Shown here piece after piece: positions 52,345 through 60,653 of a stretch of 64,000 nucleotides of DNA. Each line of letters opens with the position of its first letter. Within the stretch, counting starts at the first letter, position 1. This stretch comes from JAFGBM01 sp964564915. GTDB lineage: Bacteria > Actinomycetota > Actinomycetes > Actinomycetales > Demequinaceae. A model generated the notes under the pieces. That model did no database searches and was not told the DNA's origin. It saw nothing but the letters and a program-made list of their open reading frames with translations. The DNA lies in contig CAZMCU010000002.1 in the NCBI GenBank assembly GCA_964564915.1, positions 1 to 64,000 on the forward strand, in the 5' to 3' direction. The translations under genes were made by a program, and so were the position numbers.

Positions 52345-52833
52345 ATGACCGACACCCCGAAATCAACACGCCTCGACCACGAGGGTGACGTTGCCGCAGA
52401 CTTTCTGGAAGAACTCCTCGACGTCCTCGACATGGATGGAGACATCGATATTTCGGTCGAGGCCGGTCGCGCGAAGGTCGCGATCGTTTCTCCCGACGGG
52501 CCTAGCGCGGACCTGAAGAGGCTCGTGGGACCGGATGGCGAGGTCCTGGAGGCGCTCCAGGAATTGACGCGCCTTGCGGTCCAAACCGAGACGGGCGAGA
52601 TGAGCAGGCTCATGCTCGACGTCGCCGAGTTCCGGGCGGGACGCAAGATTCGTCTCGAGGTCCTCGCGCGCGAGACGGCGGCTCAGGTGAAGACTTCCGG
52701 TGAACCCGTGGCGCTCGAACCGATGAACGCCTTCGAACGCAAGGTGGTTCACGACGTCATTCTCACGGCGGGGCTGATCAGCGAGTCGGAGGGAGAGGAA
52801 CCCCTCCGGTACGTCGTGGTGAAGCCGGCCTAA
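52345..52833 (+). CDS. Jag/KhpB family RNA-binding protein (KH and R3H domains)
   Basis: A 162-residue protein. A KH domain (residues 30-100, with LKRLVGPDGEVLEALQELTRLA as two neighbouring pieces) and an R3H domain (MNAFERKVVHDVI) stand in order. This is the SpoIIIJ-associated protein that follows yidC in many Gram-positive genomes and binds small RNAs and mRNAs in homologues. The first parS site begins directly after its stop codon. Confidence 0.93.
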   Translation: MTDTPKSTRLDHEGDVAADFLEELLDVLDMDGDIDISVEAGRAKVAIVSPDGPSADLKRLVGPDGEVLEALQELTRLAVQTETGEMSRLMLDVAEFRAGRKIRLEVLARETAAQVKTSGEPVALEPMNAFERKVVHDVILTAGLISESEGEEPLRYVVVKPA

Positions 52834-52849
52834 CGTTTCACGTGAAACA
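52834..52849. promoter_or_regulatory. parS site 1
   Basis: CGTTTCACGTGAAACA matches the conserved parS 16-mer TGTTTCACGTGAAACA in 15 of 16 positions. It is in the 27-nt gap between the jag-like gene and rsmG, 11 nt before the rsmG ATG. Confidence 0.92.
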
Positions 52850-52860
52850 TCGCTGACGGC

Positions 52861-53565
52861 ATGGACGACGGCACGGATCGCCAGCGCGAGGGAAACCCCG
52901 TGCGCGGGCCGCTCGGCGGGGGTCCGGGAGGCCCCGATACGGGGATGCCAGCGATTGACGGAAGCGATCCCAGGGTTATCCGCTTCTTCGGGGACCGACT
53001 CGAAGCGGTTCAAGCGTTTGCCGCCCTTCTCCTCGATCACGGAACCGACCGAGGCCTGATCGGCCCCCGTGAAGCCCCACGGTTGTGGGAACGGCACATT
53101 CTCAACTCCGCCGCCGTTGTTCCGTTCCTTCCGAGCGGAGCGGTGGCCGACGTTGGGTCGGGGGCGGGACTGCCGGGCTTGGTGATCGCCGCGATGGAAC
53201 CCGAGCGACCGATCACCTTGATCGAGCCGATGGAGCGAAGGGTGGCGTGGCTCGAGGAAGCGGTCGCACACCTGGGGTTGACGAACGTTTCCGTGGCACG
53301 GGGGCGGGCCGAGGAGATGTCCGGTGTTGTCACGGTCCAGGCGGTGACCGCGCGCGCCGTCGCCCCCATCGTTAAGCTCGTGACCTGGTGTGCGCCTCTC
53401 CTCGCTCCAGCAGGGGAGATGATCTTTCTCAAAGGTCGATCCGCCCGGGCGGAGGTGGACTCCGCCGCCGCGGTGCTCCGGAAGGCGGGACTGACCGCAG
53501 AGATTCACGAGGCGGGCACGATCGAGGGGTTGGAGTCGACGCACGTGGTTCGACTGCGGCGTTAA
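52861..53565 (+). CDS. rsmG: 16S rRNA (guanine527-N7)-methyltransferase
   Basis: SAM-dependent methyltransferase of 234 residues. The SAM motif is VADVGSGAGLPGLVIA; LIEPMERRVAWLEEAV and VTARAVAPIVKLVTWCAPLL are typical of RsmG/GidB. The first 35 residues are variable and Gly rich. It is framed by the two parS sites. Loss of this enzyme is known to give low-level streptomycin resistance in other bacteria; here the gene looks intact. Confidence 0.95.
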   Translation: MDDGTDRQREGNPVRGPLGGGPGGPDTGMPAIDGSDPRVIRFFGDRLEAVQAFAALLLDHGTDRGLIGPREAPRLWERHILNSAAVVPFLPSGAVADVGSGAGLPGLVIAAMEPERPITLIEPMERRVAWLEEAVAHLGLTNVSVARGRAEEMSGVVTVQAVTARAVAPIVKLVTWCAPLLAPAGEMIFLKGRSARAEVDSAAAVLRKAGLTAEIHEAGTIEGLESTHVVRLRR

Positions 53566-53657
53566 GGGCGTTGGTTGGCCCGGCGCGCTCGCACCGACTA
53601 GAGTCGTACACCCGGGAGACGTCGCTGGCGGTCGGGCGAACGCACGTTGCGGGGCGC

Positions 53658-53673
53658 CGTTTCACGTGAAACA
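53658..53673. promoter_or_regulatory. parS site 2
   Basis: CGTTTCACGTGAAACA, identical to site 1 including the first-base deviation, located 824 bp further on and 46 nt before the parA start. Confidence 0.93.
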
Positions 53674-53719
53674 TTGGCGGAATGAACGAGCGCGGCCGAG
53701 CCGCGACCGAGGAGCGTGA

Positions 53720-54688
53720 GTGAGCGAGACGGCACAGCCCGGCGGGACCGCGGGCGACAACGATCGGGGACGCGATGCTGGCGATGCGTTTTCCGGGGTC
53801 TTTGCGGACCACGACAGCCCGCTCGCACGGGAAATGCTGGAAACGGAGCGAGCGAGGCGCGCGCTCGAATCGGCGGACTTCCCCCTCCCCTCGTCGACAC
53901 GGGTCATCACCGTCGCCAACCAGAAGGGAGGCGTCGGCAAGACGACGACGAGCGTCAACGTCGCCGCGGCTCTCGCGGCCAAGGGAGCCCGGGTCCTCGT
54001 CGTCGACGCCGATCCACAGGGAAACGCCTCGACGGCCCTAGGGGTGACCCACACGAGTGGAACCCCCTCGACGTACGAGGTGCTCATCGAGGGTGTGAAC
54101 ATGGCCGAGGTCATGGTGATGTGTCCGGACATCCCGACCCTCGCGTGCGTACCCGCGACGATCGACCTCGCCGGCGCGGACATCGAACTCGTCAATCTCA
54201 TGCGCCGCGAGTTCCGCCTCGCCGACGCCCTCCGCGACTTCCTCCAGAACGAGGGCCGCGACTTCCACTACATCTTCATCGATTGCCCACCGAGCCTCGG
54301 CCTCCTGACGCTCAACGCGATGGTTGTCGCCTCCGAGGTGCTCATTCCCATCCAGTGCGAGTTCTACGCGCTCGAAGGACTGAGCCAACTCATCCGTACG
54401 GTCGAGATGGTGCGGAAGCACCTCAACCCCGCGATCCACATTTCGACGATTGTCCTGACCATGTACGACGGTCGGACCAACCTCGCGAGGGAGGTCGCGG
54501 CGGACGTCCGGGGACACTTCCCCGCCGAGACGCTGGAGATCACGGTGCCGCGATCCGTTCGAATATCGGAGGCGCCGAGTTTCGGGAAGACGGTCATCAC
54601 GCACGATCCCCATTCGTCCGGCGCCGTTGCGTACCTCGGCATCGCGAGGGAGATCGCCGCCCGCGGCTCTACGAAGGGCGCCTCATGA
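53720..54688 (+). CDS. parA: chromosome partitioning ATPase ParA
   Basis: Walker-type ATPase that moves ParB-parS complexes. An N-terminal extension of about 55 residues precedes the deviant Walker A KGGVGKTTTSVNVA; VVDADPQGNASTALG and FIDCPPSLGLLTLNAMVVA follow. Total length is 322. The GTG at 53720 has GAGGAG upstream. Its stop overlaps the ATG of parB as ATGA. Confidence 0.96.
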   Translation: MSETAQPGGTAGDNDRGRDAGDAFSGVFADHDSPLAREMLETERARRALESADFPLPSSTRVITVANQKGGVGKTTTSVNVAAALAAKGARVLVVDADPQGNASTALGVTHTSGTPSTYEVLIEGVNMAEVMVMCPDIPTLACVPATIDLAGADIELVNLMRREFRLADALRDFLQNEGRDFHYIFIDCPPSLGLLTLNAMVVASEVLIPIQCEFYALEGLSQLIRTVEMVRKHLNPAIHISTIVLTMYDGRTNLAREVAADVRGHFPAETLEITVPRSVRISEAPSFGKTVITHDPHSSGAVAYLGIAREIAARGSTKGAS

Positions 54689-55656
54689 GCACTCCCCGCC
54701 GGGGTTTGGGTAAGGGCCTCGGGGCACTTATTCCGACCGAGGACGCCGGCGAGCGTCCGAGCGACGCCTTCTTCACCCCAACATCGGGGGGCGTGACCGG
54801 TCGCCGCGTCGGGGTCGGTCGCGATAGCCTCCTGCCGGTTCCCGGGGCGACCTTCGCGTTCCTACCGCTTGACGATATTGCGCCGAACGCTCGGCAACCC
54901 CGAACCGTATTCGACGAGGACGCTTTGGCGGAACTCGTCGGCTCGGTCAAGGAAGTGGGGATCCTTCAACCGGTCGTGGTGCGGCCGAGGCCGGAGGGGT
55001 CGGGTTACGAACTCATCATGGGCGAGCGCCGACTCCGCGCGGCGAAGACCGCCGGCCTCGACGCAATCCCGGCAATTATCCGTAATACGGACGATACCGA
55101 CATGCTTCGCGATGCTCTCGTCGAGAACCTGCATCGAACCCAACTCAATCCGTTGGAGGAGGCGGCCGCGTACCAGCAACTGCTCGACGATTTCGGGGTG
55201 ACCCATGAGCAACTCGCCGAGAGGCTTTCCCGATCGCGGCCCCACATCACCAACACTCTCCGATTGCTTCGCCTCCCTCCGCTCGTCCAGAGGCGCGTCG
55301 CAGCAGGCGTGCTCAGTGCGGGTCACGCTCGCGCCCTCCTCGGGCTCGACGACACCGAAGCGATGGAGCGCCTCGCGCAGAGGATCGTCTCGGAGGGACT
55401 CTCCGTCCGGGCGACCGAGGAGGCCGTCACGGTTGGGGTCGCGGCCAAGCGGCCGAGGAAGGCGACGGTGCGCCCGGGAGGGCGAACCGCAGCCCTCGAT
55501 GAACTCGGGGATCGTCTCGGCGATCACCTCGACACGAGGGTCAAGGTCGAACTCGGTCGAGCGAAAGGCAAGATCGTCATCGAGTTCGCTAGCGTCGAAG
55601 ACCTCAACCGGATCGTCGAGATCATCGACCCCCAGGACCCTGGGGTCCTCCGGTAG
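54685..55656 (+). CDS. parB: chromosome partitioning protein ParB
   Basis: parS-binding CTPase clamp of 323 residues. RRGLGKGLGALIP at the start is the ParA-interacting tail. The CTP pocket is seen in ELIMGERRLRAAKTAG and VENLHRTQLNPLEEA. The helix-turn-helix region is VTHEQLAERLSRSRPHITNTL. A C-terminal dimerisation segment ends the protein. Its two target sites lie within 2 kb upstream. Confidence 0.96.
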   Translation: MSTPRRGLGKGLGALIPTEDAGERPSDAFFTPTSGGVTGRRVGVGRDSLLPVPGATFAFLPLDDIAPNARQPRTVFDEDALAELVGSVKEVGILQPVVVRPRPEGSGYELIMGERRLRAAKTAGLDAIPAIIRNTDDTDMLRDALVENLHRTQLNPLEEAAAYQQLLDDFGVTHEQLAERLSRSRPHITNTLRLLRLPPLVQRRVAAGVLSAGHARALLGLDDTEAMERLAQRIVSEGLSVRATEEAVTVGVAAKRPRKATVRPGGRTAALDELGDRLGDHLDTRVKVELGRAKGKIVIEFASVEDLNRIVEIIDPQDPGVLR

Positions 55657-55693
55657 CACGCGGGAGACTCAAGCCCCCGACGGGACGTGCGCC

Positions 55694-56626
55694 CTATCGC
55701 TTATGCGCTAAGGAGGCGATCTCCTTGTAGACCTCCCCGAGTTCGCGACCCGACGCTTCGATCGCTTGCGGGAAGAGTGACGTTTCCGTCATTCCGGGGG
55801 CGATGTTCACGTCGAGGAACTGGGCCACTCCGTCGGCATCGAGGATGAGGTCGGTGCGGCTGAGGTTCCTGAGCCCCAGAGCTCGGTGCGTCTCAAGAGC
55901 GGCGGCGGCCACGGTGGCGGCCTGGTCTGTGTCGAGGCGCGCGGGCGCGAAGTATTCCGCGCGTCCCGCGTTGTAGCGAGCGTCGTAGTCGTAGTTCCCG
56001 TCCGTCACGATTTCGACCGCGGGCAAGGTGTACGCCTTCTTCCCGTCCCCAATGACCGACACGGCGACCTCGATCCCCGTCACGGCCTTCTCGATGAGCG
56101 CCACCTCCCCGTACGCGAAGCAATCCACCATCGCGCGCGGAAGATCCTCGGGCGTCGACACGGTCGTAACCCCAAGGGCCGAACCGCCACGAGCGGGCTT
56201 GACGACGACGGGAAGGCCGAGCCGATCGACCACCGCCCCCAAGACGTTCTCCGCCCCGAGTTCACGGAAGAGGCTCGCCGGAAGGGTCACGTGCTCGGGA
56301 GTCGCGACCCCGGCACGGCTGAGAACGGCCTTGGCCACGGGCTTGGACCAGGCGACGCGGGCGGCACCGGGGGTCGTGCCGACGTACTTGACCCCGCACA
56401 TCTCCAGTACGTCTTGAAGGGAGCCGTCCTCACCGGAGGAGCCATGGAGGAGGGGCCACACGACGGTCTTCGACAGTTGGCGGAGGAACGGAATGATCTC
56501 GGTGTCGACATCCTTAACCTCGGTCTTCACCCCGAAGCTCCTCAACGCTTCCGCGACGCGTCGACCGGATCGAATCGAGACGTCGCGTTCGTGCGACAAG
56601 CCACCCGCGAGAATCAATACGTTCAT
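55694..56626 (-). CDS. D-alanine-D-alanine ligase-like ATP-grasp enzyme
   Basis: Probably joins two D-alanines for peptidoglycan. The 310-residue protein has LAGGLSHERDVSIRSG, LLHGSSGEDGSLQDVLE, VVKPARGGSALGVTTV and the last metal site in FLDVNIAPGMTETSLFP. In that site the usual Glu of ExN is Asp (codon 55811-55813). The length equals DdlB but is shorter than the main Ddl of actinobacteria (about 360 residues), so this could be a second ligase. AAAGGAG precedes ATG 56626. Its neighbours are parB (convergent) and the aminotransferase gene upstream. Confidence 0.85.
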   Translation of the reverse strand: MNVLILAGGLSHERDVSIRSGRRVAEALRSFGVKTEVKDVDTEIIPFLRQLSKTVVWPLLHGSSGEDGSLQDVLEMCGVKYVGTTPGAARVAWSKPVAKAVLSRAGVATPEHVTLPASLFRELGAENVLGAVVDRLGLPVVVKPARGGSALGVTTVSTPEDLPRAMVDCFAYGEVALIEKAVTGIEVAVSVIGDGKKAYTLPAVEIVTDGNYDYDARYNAGRAEYFAPARLDTDQAATVAAAALETHRALGLRNLSRTDLILDADGVAQFLDVNIAPGMTETSLFPQAIEASGRELGEVYKEIASLAHKR

Positions 56627-56648
56627 GGTTTCTCCTTTGGAACGAACG

Positions 56649-57950
56649 TTACGCAAGATCGGGGGACGGGAACGACACGGTATCGGAGCCGCGAGCGACG
56701 GTGGTTCCGAAGGTACGGACGAGCTCGAGTTCCGCATCGATGACGGTCGACAGCCGCCTCACCCCTTCGTGAATCCGTTCCGGGGTGGGGTAGCAGTACG
56801 AGAGGCGCATGTGGTCCGCGCCTTGTCCGTCGAAGTAGAAAGCGGTGCCCGAGACGTAGGCGACCCGTGCGGTGATCGCTCGGGGAAGCATCGACTTCGC
56901 GTCGAGCCCCTCCGGCAACTGCACCCACGTATAGAAACCGCCGGCGGGTACGTTCCACGACCCGTCGGGAATGTACTCCTCGAGGGCCGTGATCATCGCG
57001 TCGCGGCGTTCGCGGTATTGCTCGCGGAAGCTCTTGATTTGGCCGAGCCAGTCGTGATGATCGAGGTAACTCGAGATGGCGAGCTGGGAAGCATTCGACG
57101 GGCAGAGAATCGCCGCTTCGGAGGCCAACACCAACTTCTCCCGCACGGCATGGGGAGCGACCGCCCACCCGACTCGGAAACCAGGGGCGAGCGTCTTGGA
57201 GAATGAGCCGAGGTAGATCACCCCCTCCGGATTCAACGCATGCATCGCGGGAAGGGGCTCGGAGTCGAAACCGAGAAGGCCGTAGGGGTTGTCTTCGAGG
57301 ATGAGCACCTTGTAGCGACGCGCGATCTCCACCACTTGGGGTCGACGCTCCGCCGACAGGGTTACGCCCGCGGGGTTGTGGAAGTTCGGGACGACGTAGA
57401 GAAACTTGACCTTACGACCTTCGGCCTCAAGCCGGGCCAGGGTCTCCTCCAGGGCGGCAGGGATGAGCCCATCGGCATCCATGGCGACGTGAACGACGTC
57501 GGCCTCGTGGGCGCGGAAGACCCCGAGCGCGCCGACGTACGAAGGAGCCTCAGCGACGACGACGTCGCCGGGGTTAAGGAAGATCTTGGAGACGAGGTCG
57601 ACGGCCTGCTGAGAACCGGTCGTCACGACGATGTCGTCGGGGTGTGCGGTGATGCCCTCGAGGTGCATGACGTCGAGGATCTGTTCCCGGAACGTCTCGT
57701 CACCCTGGCCAGAGCCATACTGGAGAGCCGTCTCCCCTCGCTCGATGATGAGGCGCTTCATCGTCTCCGCGATCTCCTCCAGCGGAAGCCCCCCGATGAA
57801 GGGCATGCCACCCGCGAGAGAAACCACCTCGGGACGATTGGCGACGGCGAAAAGGGCACGGATCTCGGACGATCGCATCGCAAGCGCGCGAGAAGCGTAC
57901 GACCCCAGCCAAGGGTCGAGCCGTGTGCCTTCGGTATCCGGGTGGCTCAT
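56649..57950 (-). CDS. PLP-dependent aminotransferase, class I/II (2-aminoadipate/MocR-like)
   Basis: A 433-residue fold-type I enzyme. EVVSLAGGMPFIGGLP, LQYGSGQGDETFREQI and TTGSQQAVDLVSKIFLNPGD mark the LysN/aminoadipate group, and the PLP lysine lies in YLGSFSKTLAPGFRVGW. No DNA-binding domain is present, unlike MocR regulators. The ATG at 57950 has no ribosome site, but AAGACT lies 7 nt before it. It sits between the Ddl-like gene and the thioredoxin fusion on the same strand. The substrate is unknown; an amino donor role is inferred. Confidence 0.88.
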   Translation of the reverse strand: MSHPDTEGTRLDPWLGSYASRALAMRSSEIRALFAVANRPEVVSLAGGMPFIGGLPLEEIAETMKRLIIERGETALQYGSGQGDETFREQILDVMHLEGITAHPDDIVVTTGSQQAVDLVSKIFLNPGDVVVAEAPSYVGALGVFRAHEADVVHVAMDADGLIPAALEETLARLEAEGRKVKFLYVVPNFHNPAGVTLSAERRPQVVEIARRYKVLILEDNPYGLLGFDSEPLPAMHALNPEGVIYLGSFSKTLAPGFRVGWAVAPHAVREKLVLASEAAILCPSNASQLAISSYLDHHDWLGQIKSFREQYRERRDAMITALEEYIPDGSWNVPAGGFYTWVQLPEGLDAKSMLPRAITARVAYVSGTAFYFDGQGADHMRLSYCYPTPERIHEGVRRLSTVIDAELELVRTFGTTVARGSDTVSFPSPDLA

Positions 57951-58003
57951 GCGCGACAGTCTTCCACGTTTTGCTGAACGTCTGAGATCCGGCAGACGTG
58001 ACG

Positions 58004-59314
58004 CTAGGCGAGGAACTCCGTAAACAGGCGATCGAGGGCTTGTCGGTTCTGCGCCCCCGTCACCGAGTTCACCACCTTTCCGCCTTTGTAGAAGTTGATC
58101 GTTGGAAGGGAAACGATGGTGGACGCCTTGGCGGTGACGGGATTGGCTTCCGCGTCGACCTTCACGACCTTGACCTTGCCCGCGTACACACCCGCCATCT
58201 CGTCGAGGAGGGGGGAGACGGCCCGACACGGTTGACACCAGGCGGCCCAGAAATCGACGACGACGGGAAGGTCGGACGCGAGGACCTCGGCGTCGAACGT
58301 CGCGTCGGTGACTTCGACGGCATGTGCTGTCGACGCCCCCCTCGTCGCCGTGGTGGCCGATGGGGTTGAGGTGCTGGAGGAGTCCGCCAGACTGTCGAGG
58401 TAGTGCTGGGCGTCGATGGTCGCCGCGCAACCCGAGCCCGCGGCGGTGATCGCCTGGCGATACCGGGAGTCGACCACGTCGCCACACGCGAAGACGCCGG
58501 GAACGTTGGTCGCGGTGGTGCGACCCTGGACCACCACGTATCCCGCGGAGTCCGTGTCGACCACCCCCGTGACGAGTTCGGAACGGGGATCGTGACCGAT
58601 CGCGACGAAGAGGCCCGTCGCATCGAGCGTGCGCTCCTCGCCCGTCGCCACGGAACGGACGCGGACTCCGGTGAGCTTGTCCTCACCATCGAGTCCGACG
58701 ATCTCCGAGCTCAGGACAAACTCGATCTTCGGATCGGCCTGGGCGCGATCCGCCATGATCTTCGAGGCACGCAAGGCATCCCGACGGTGGATGAGATAGA
58801 CCTTCGACGCAAACCGGCTGAGGAAGGTCGCCTCCTCCATGGCGCTATCGCCTCCTCCAACGACGGCGACGATTTGATCGCGAAAGAAGAACCCGTCGCA
58901 CGTCGCGCACCACGAAACCCCGCGGCCGGAAAGGCGCTTCTCGTCGTCCAGCCCCAACTCCCGGTACGCCGAGCCCATCGCGAGGATGACGGCTTTGGCC
59001 TCGTGCGTCGTCCCGCTACCGGTGGTGACGGTCTTGACCGGACCCTTGAGCGAAAGCGCGGTTGCGTCGTCGAAGACGACCTCGGCCCCGAATCGTTCGG
59101 CTTGCGCCTGCAGGTTCTCCATGAGTTGTGGCCCCTGGATGCCGTCGATGAAGCCGGGGAAGTTCTCCACGTCCGTGGTGTTCATGAGGGCCCCGCCAGC
59201 GGTGATCGATCCGGCGATGACGAGGGGTCTCAAGCCCGCTCGGGCGGCGTAAATTGCCGCGGTGTAACCGGCGGGGCCGGATCCAACGATGACGATGTCT
59301 CGGGGGTCGGTCAC
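58004..59314 (-). CDS. trxB: thioredoxin reductase-thioredoxin fusion protein
   Basis: NADPH-to-disulphide electron chain in one polypeptide of 436 residues. Residues 1-310 are a complete low-molecular-weight thioredoxin reductase: FAD site IVGSGPAGYTAAIYAARAG, redox pair CATC (C136, C139), NADPH site VVGGGDSAMEEATFL and FACGDVVDSRYRQAITAAGSG. A Ser/Thr/Ala linker (311-332) leads to a thioredoxin domain (333-436) with WCQPC (C360, C363) and cis-Pro SLPTI. Such a fusion is known from Mycobacterium leprae. WCQPC replaces the usual WCGPC. A SigR/SigH-like promoter lies upstream and AGAGGAAG precedes the GTG start. No separate trxA follows. Confidence 0.95.
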   Translation of the reverse strand: MTDPRDIVIVGSGPAGYTAAIYAARAGLRPLVIAGSITAGGALMNTTDVENFPGFIDGIQGPQLMENLQAQAERFGAEVVFDDATALSLKGPVKTVTTGSGTTHEAKAVILAMGSAYRELGLDDEKRLSGRGVSWCATCDGFFFRDQIVAVVGGGDSAMEEATFLSRFASKVYLIHRRDALRASKIMADRAQADPKIEFVLSSEIVGLDGEDKLTGVRVRSVATGEERTLDATGLFVAIGHDPRSELVTGVVDTDSAGYVVVQGRTTATNVPGVFACGDVVDSRYRQAITAAGSGCAATIDAQHYLDSLADSSSTSTPSATTATRGASTAHAVEVTDATFDAEVLASDLPVVVDFWAAWCQPCRAVSPLLDEMAGVYAGKVKVVKVDAEANPVTAKASTIVSLPTINFYKGGKVVNSVTGAQNRQALDRLFTEFLA

Positions 59315-59372
59315 GATGCTTCCTCTTGTTGTTCGTGGTGGGGACGAGTCCCGGAAGGGCTTCCCTCCTCCT

Positions 59373-59398
59373 AACAGATGCTAGTGACGTTGTGTTCC
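59373..59398 (-). promoter_or_regulatory. SigR/SigH-type oxidative stress promoter of the TrxB-TrxA fusion gene
   Basis: On the minus strand GGAAC (59398-59394) is followed after exactly 18 nt by GTT (59375-59373). This fits GGAAT/C-N18-GTT of Streptomyces SigR and mycobacterial SigH, for which thioredoxin genes are standard targets. A leader of about 50 nt would reach the GTG. Confidence 0.6.
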
Positions 59399-59416
59399 CT
59401 TGCTCCGGGGCGCGCC

Positions 59417-60616
59417 CTAGGAGTCGGCGGACGGGGAGGCCGAGGGGCCGAAGGTGAATTCGGGATATTCCTGTGGTGGTGGGTTGTGAAGGTCGATCGT
59501 GGGGACGTAGGGCGAGGTCACCCATTGGATGGCCCAGATGCCGATCAGAACGATGGCGACAAAGCCACCGAGCAAGAACCATCGCGTCGCGTTGATTTGC
59601 GGTCCGCCCGTGACGCGCGCCCGCACCTTCTCGAGGGCTCGCGTGATGGGGGAGAAACGGGGGAATCGCCTGCTGAGGGCGGACAGGACCGCTTCGAGGA
59701 TGCTCGGGGTATCCTCGATGACCGCGACGTCCTCGAAGGTGTCGAGACTCCACGCGGCTTCTTCGTCGGTGATCGTGGGTGCGGCGGCGGGAGCAGCGGC
59801 GGCGTCCAGCACCGGGATCTCGTCGGTGATGGGGGCGGCTTCGACCACGGGCTCGTAGGCACGTCGAGGAAAGTGGCGGAGATCCGTAGACAGGGTGCGG
59901 AGCAGGCTGGGGTCCCACGTCCCGAGGACACGGACGATATTGGAGAGGCTGGGGCGGGCGCTTCCGTGCGAGAGAACGTACGCGAGGTCTCGTTCGGCTC
60001 GGGTTAAGTCGGGGGGGAGTTTTTCCGTTGGGAGGTCGACCGGATCCTCGCCGGAGACGGCTCGAACAAAGAGCGTCCCGAGGGCGAGAGCATCATCCCG
60101 TTCGGTGACGGAGCGTCGACCGGGAGACGAGGCGACGAAGGCCTCCACCACACCCGCACCGGCGAGGACGACCCGGCCGCGGTTCGTCACCGTCAGCAGT
60201 TCGGGGACGATTTCGCCGTGACGAAGCCCGCGTTCGGCTGCTGCGGCGACAACGCGGGTGGCCTCCCCGACGAGGGCGCGGGCGACGGGGGCGGGGACGA
60301 AGCGGCGAGCGAGGAGGGACGCGACGGAAAGGCCCTCGGGGGACTCAAGGACGGCATAGGGTCGCCCGGCATCCTCGGTTGTCTCGGACTCGATGAGCCC
60401 GGATTCGATGACGCGGGCGAACCGGGGGTCGCGGATGGTCCGGGCCCGTTCGATCGCGTCGAGGAGGGAGGCTCGTCCCGATGACTCGGCAACGAGAACA
60501 ATGACCGGCAGGCCGAGTCGGGTGTCGTGCGCGTGCCACACTTCTGCGGAGGGAACGGAAAACGCTCCCGGCGCAAGGAGGACATAGCGCCCAGCACAAG
60601 CAAAGCCCAACTTCAC
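59417..60616 (-). CDS. membrane-anchored pseudokinase (separate MviN/MurJ kinase-like domain)
   Basis: A 399-residue protein. Residues 1-230 resemble a protein kinase fold without catalytic residues: the VAIK-like strand is VIVLVAES without Lys, the catalytic loop is RGLRHGEIVPELLTV and the DFG place reads VLAGAGVVE. An Asp/Glu/Ala-rich linker with threonines (for example TITDEEA and DVAVIEDTPS) precedes one transmembrane helix (about residues 346-366) and a short Pro-rich outer tail. In M. tuberculosis the same domain is fused to MviN, is phosphorylated by PknB and is bound by FhaA. Here it directly follows murJ in the same direction. The role is inferred from that homology and position. Confidence 0.82.
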   Translation of the reverse strand: MKLGFACAGRYVLLAPGAFSVPSAEVWHAHDTRLGLPVIVLVAESSGRASLLDAIERARTIRDPRFARVIESGLIESETTEDAGRPYAVLESPEGLSVASLLARRFVPAPVARALVGEATRVVAAAAERGLRHGEIVPELLTVTNRGRVVLAGAGVVEAFVASSPGRRSVTERDDALALGTLFVRAVSGEDPVDLPTEKLPPDLTRAERDLAYVLSHGSARPSLSNIVRVLGTWDPSLLRTLSTDLRHFPRRAYEPVVEAAPITDEIPVLDAAAAPAAAPTITDEEAAWSLDTFEDVAVIEDTPSILEAVLSALSRRFPRFSPITRALEKVRARVTGGPQINATRWFLLGGFVAIVLIGIWAIQWVTSPYVPTIDLHNPPPQEYPEFTFGPSASPSADS

Positions 60617-60653
60617 GCGTATCCCCCGAGGTTCGTGTAGGAGGTTCCCGCGC

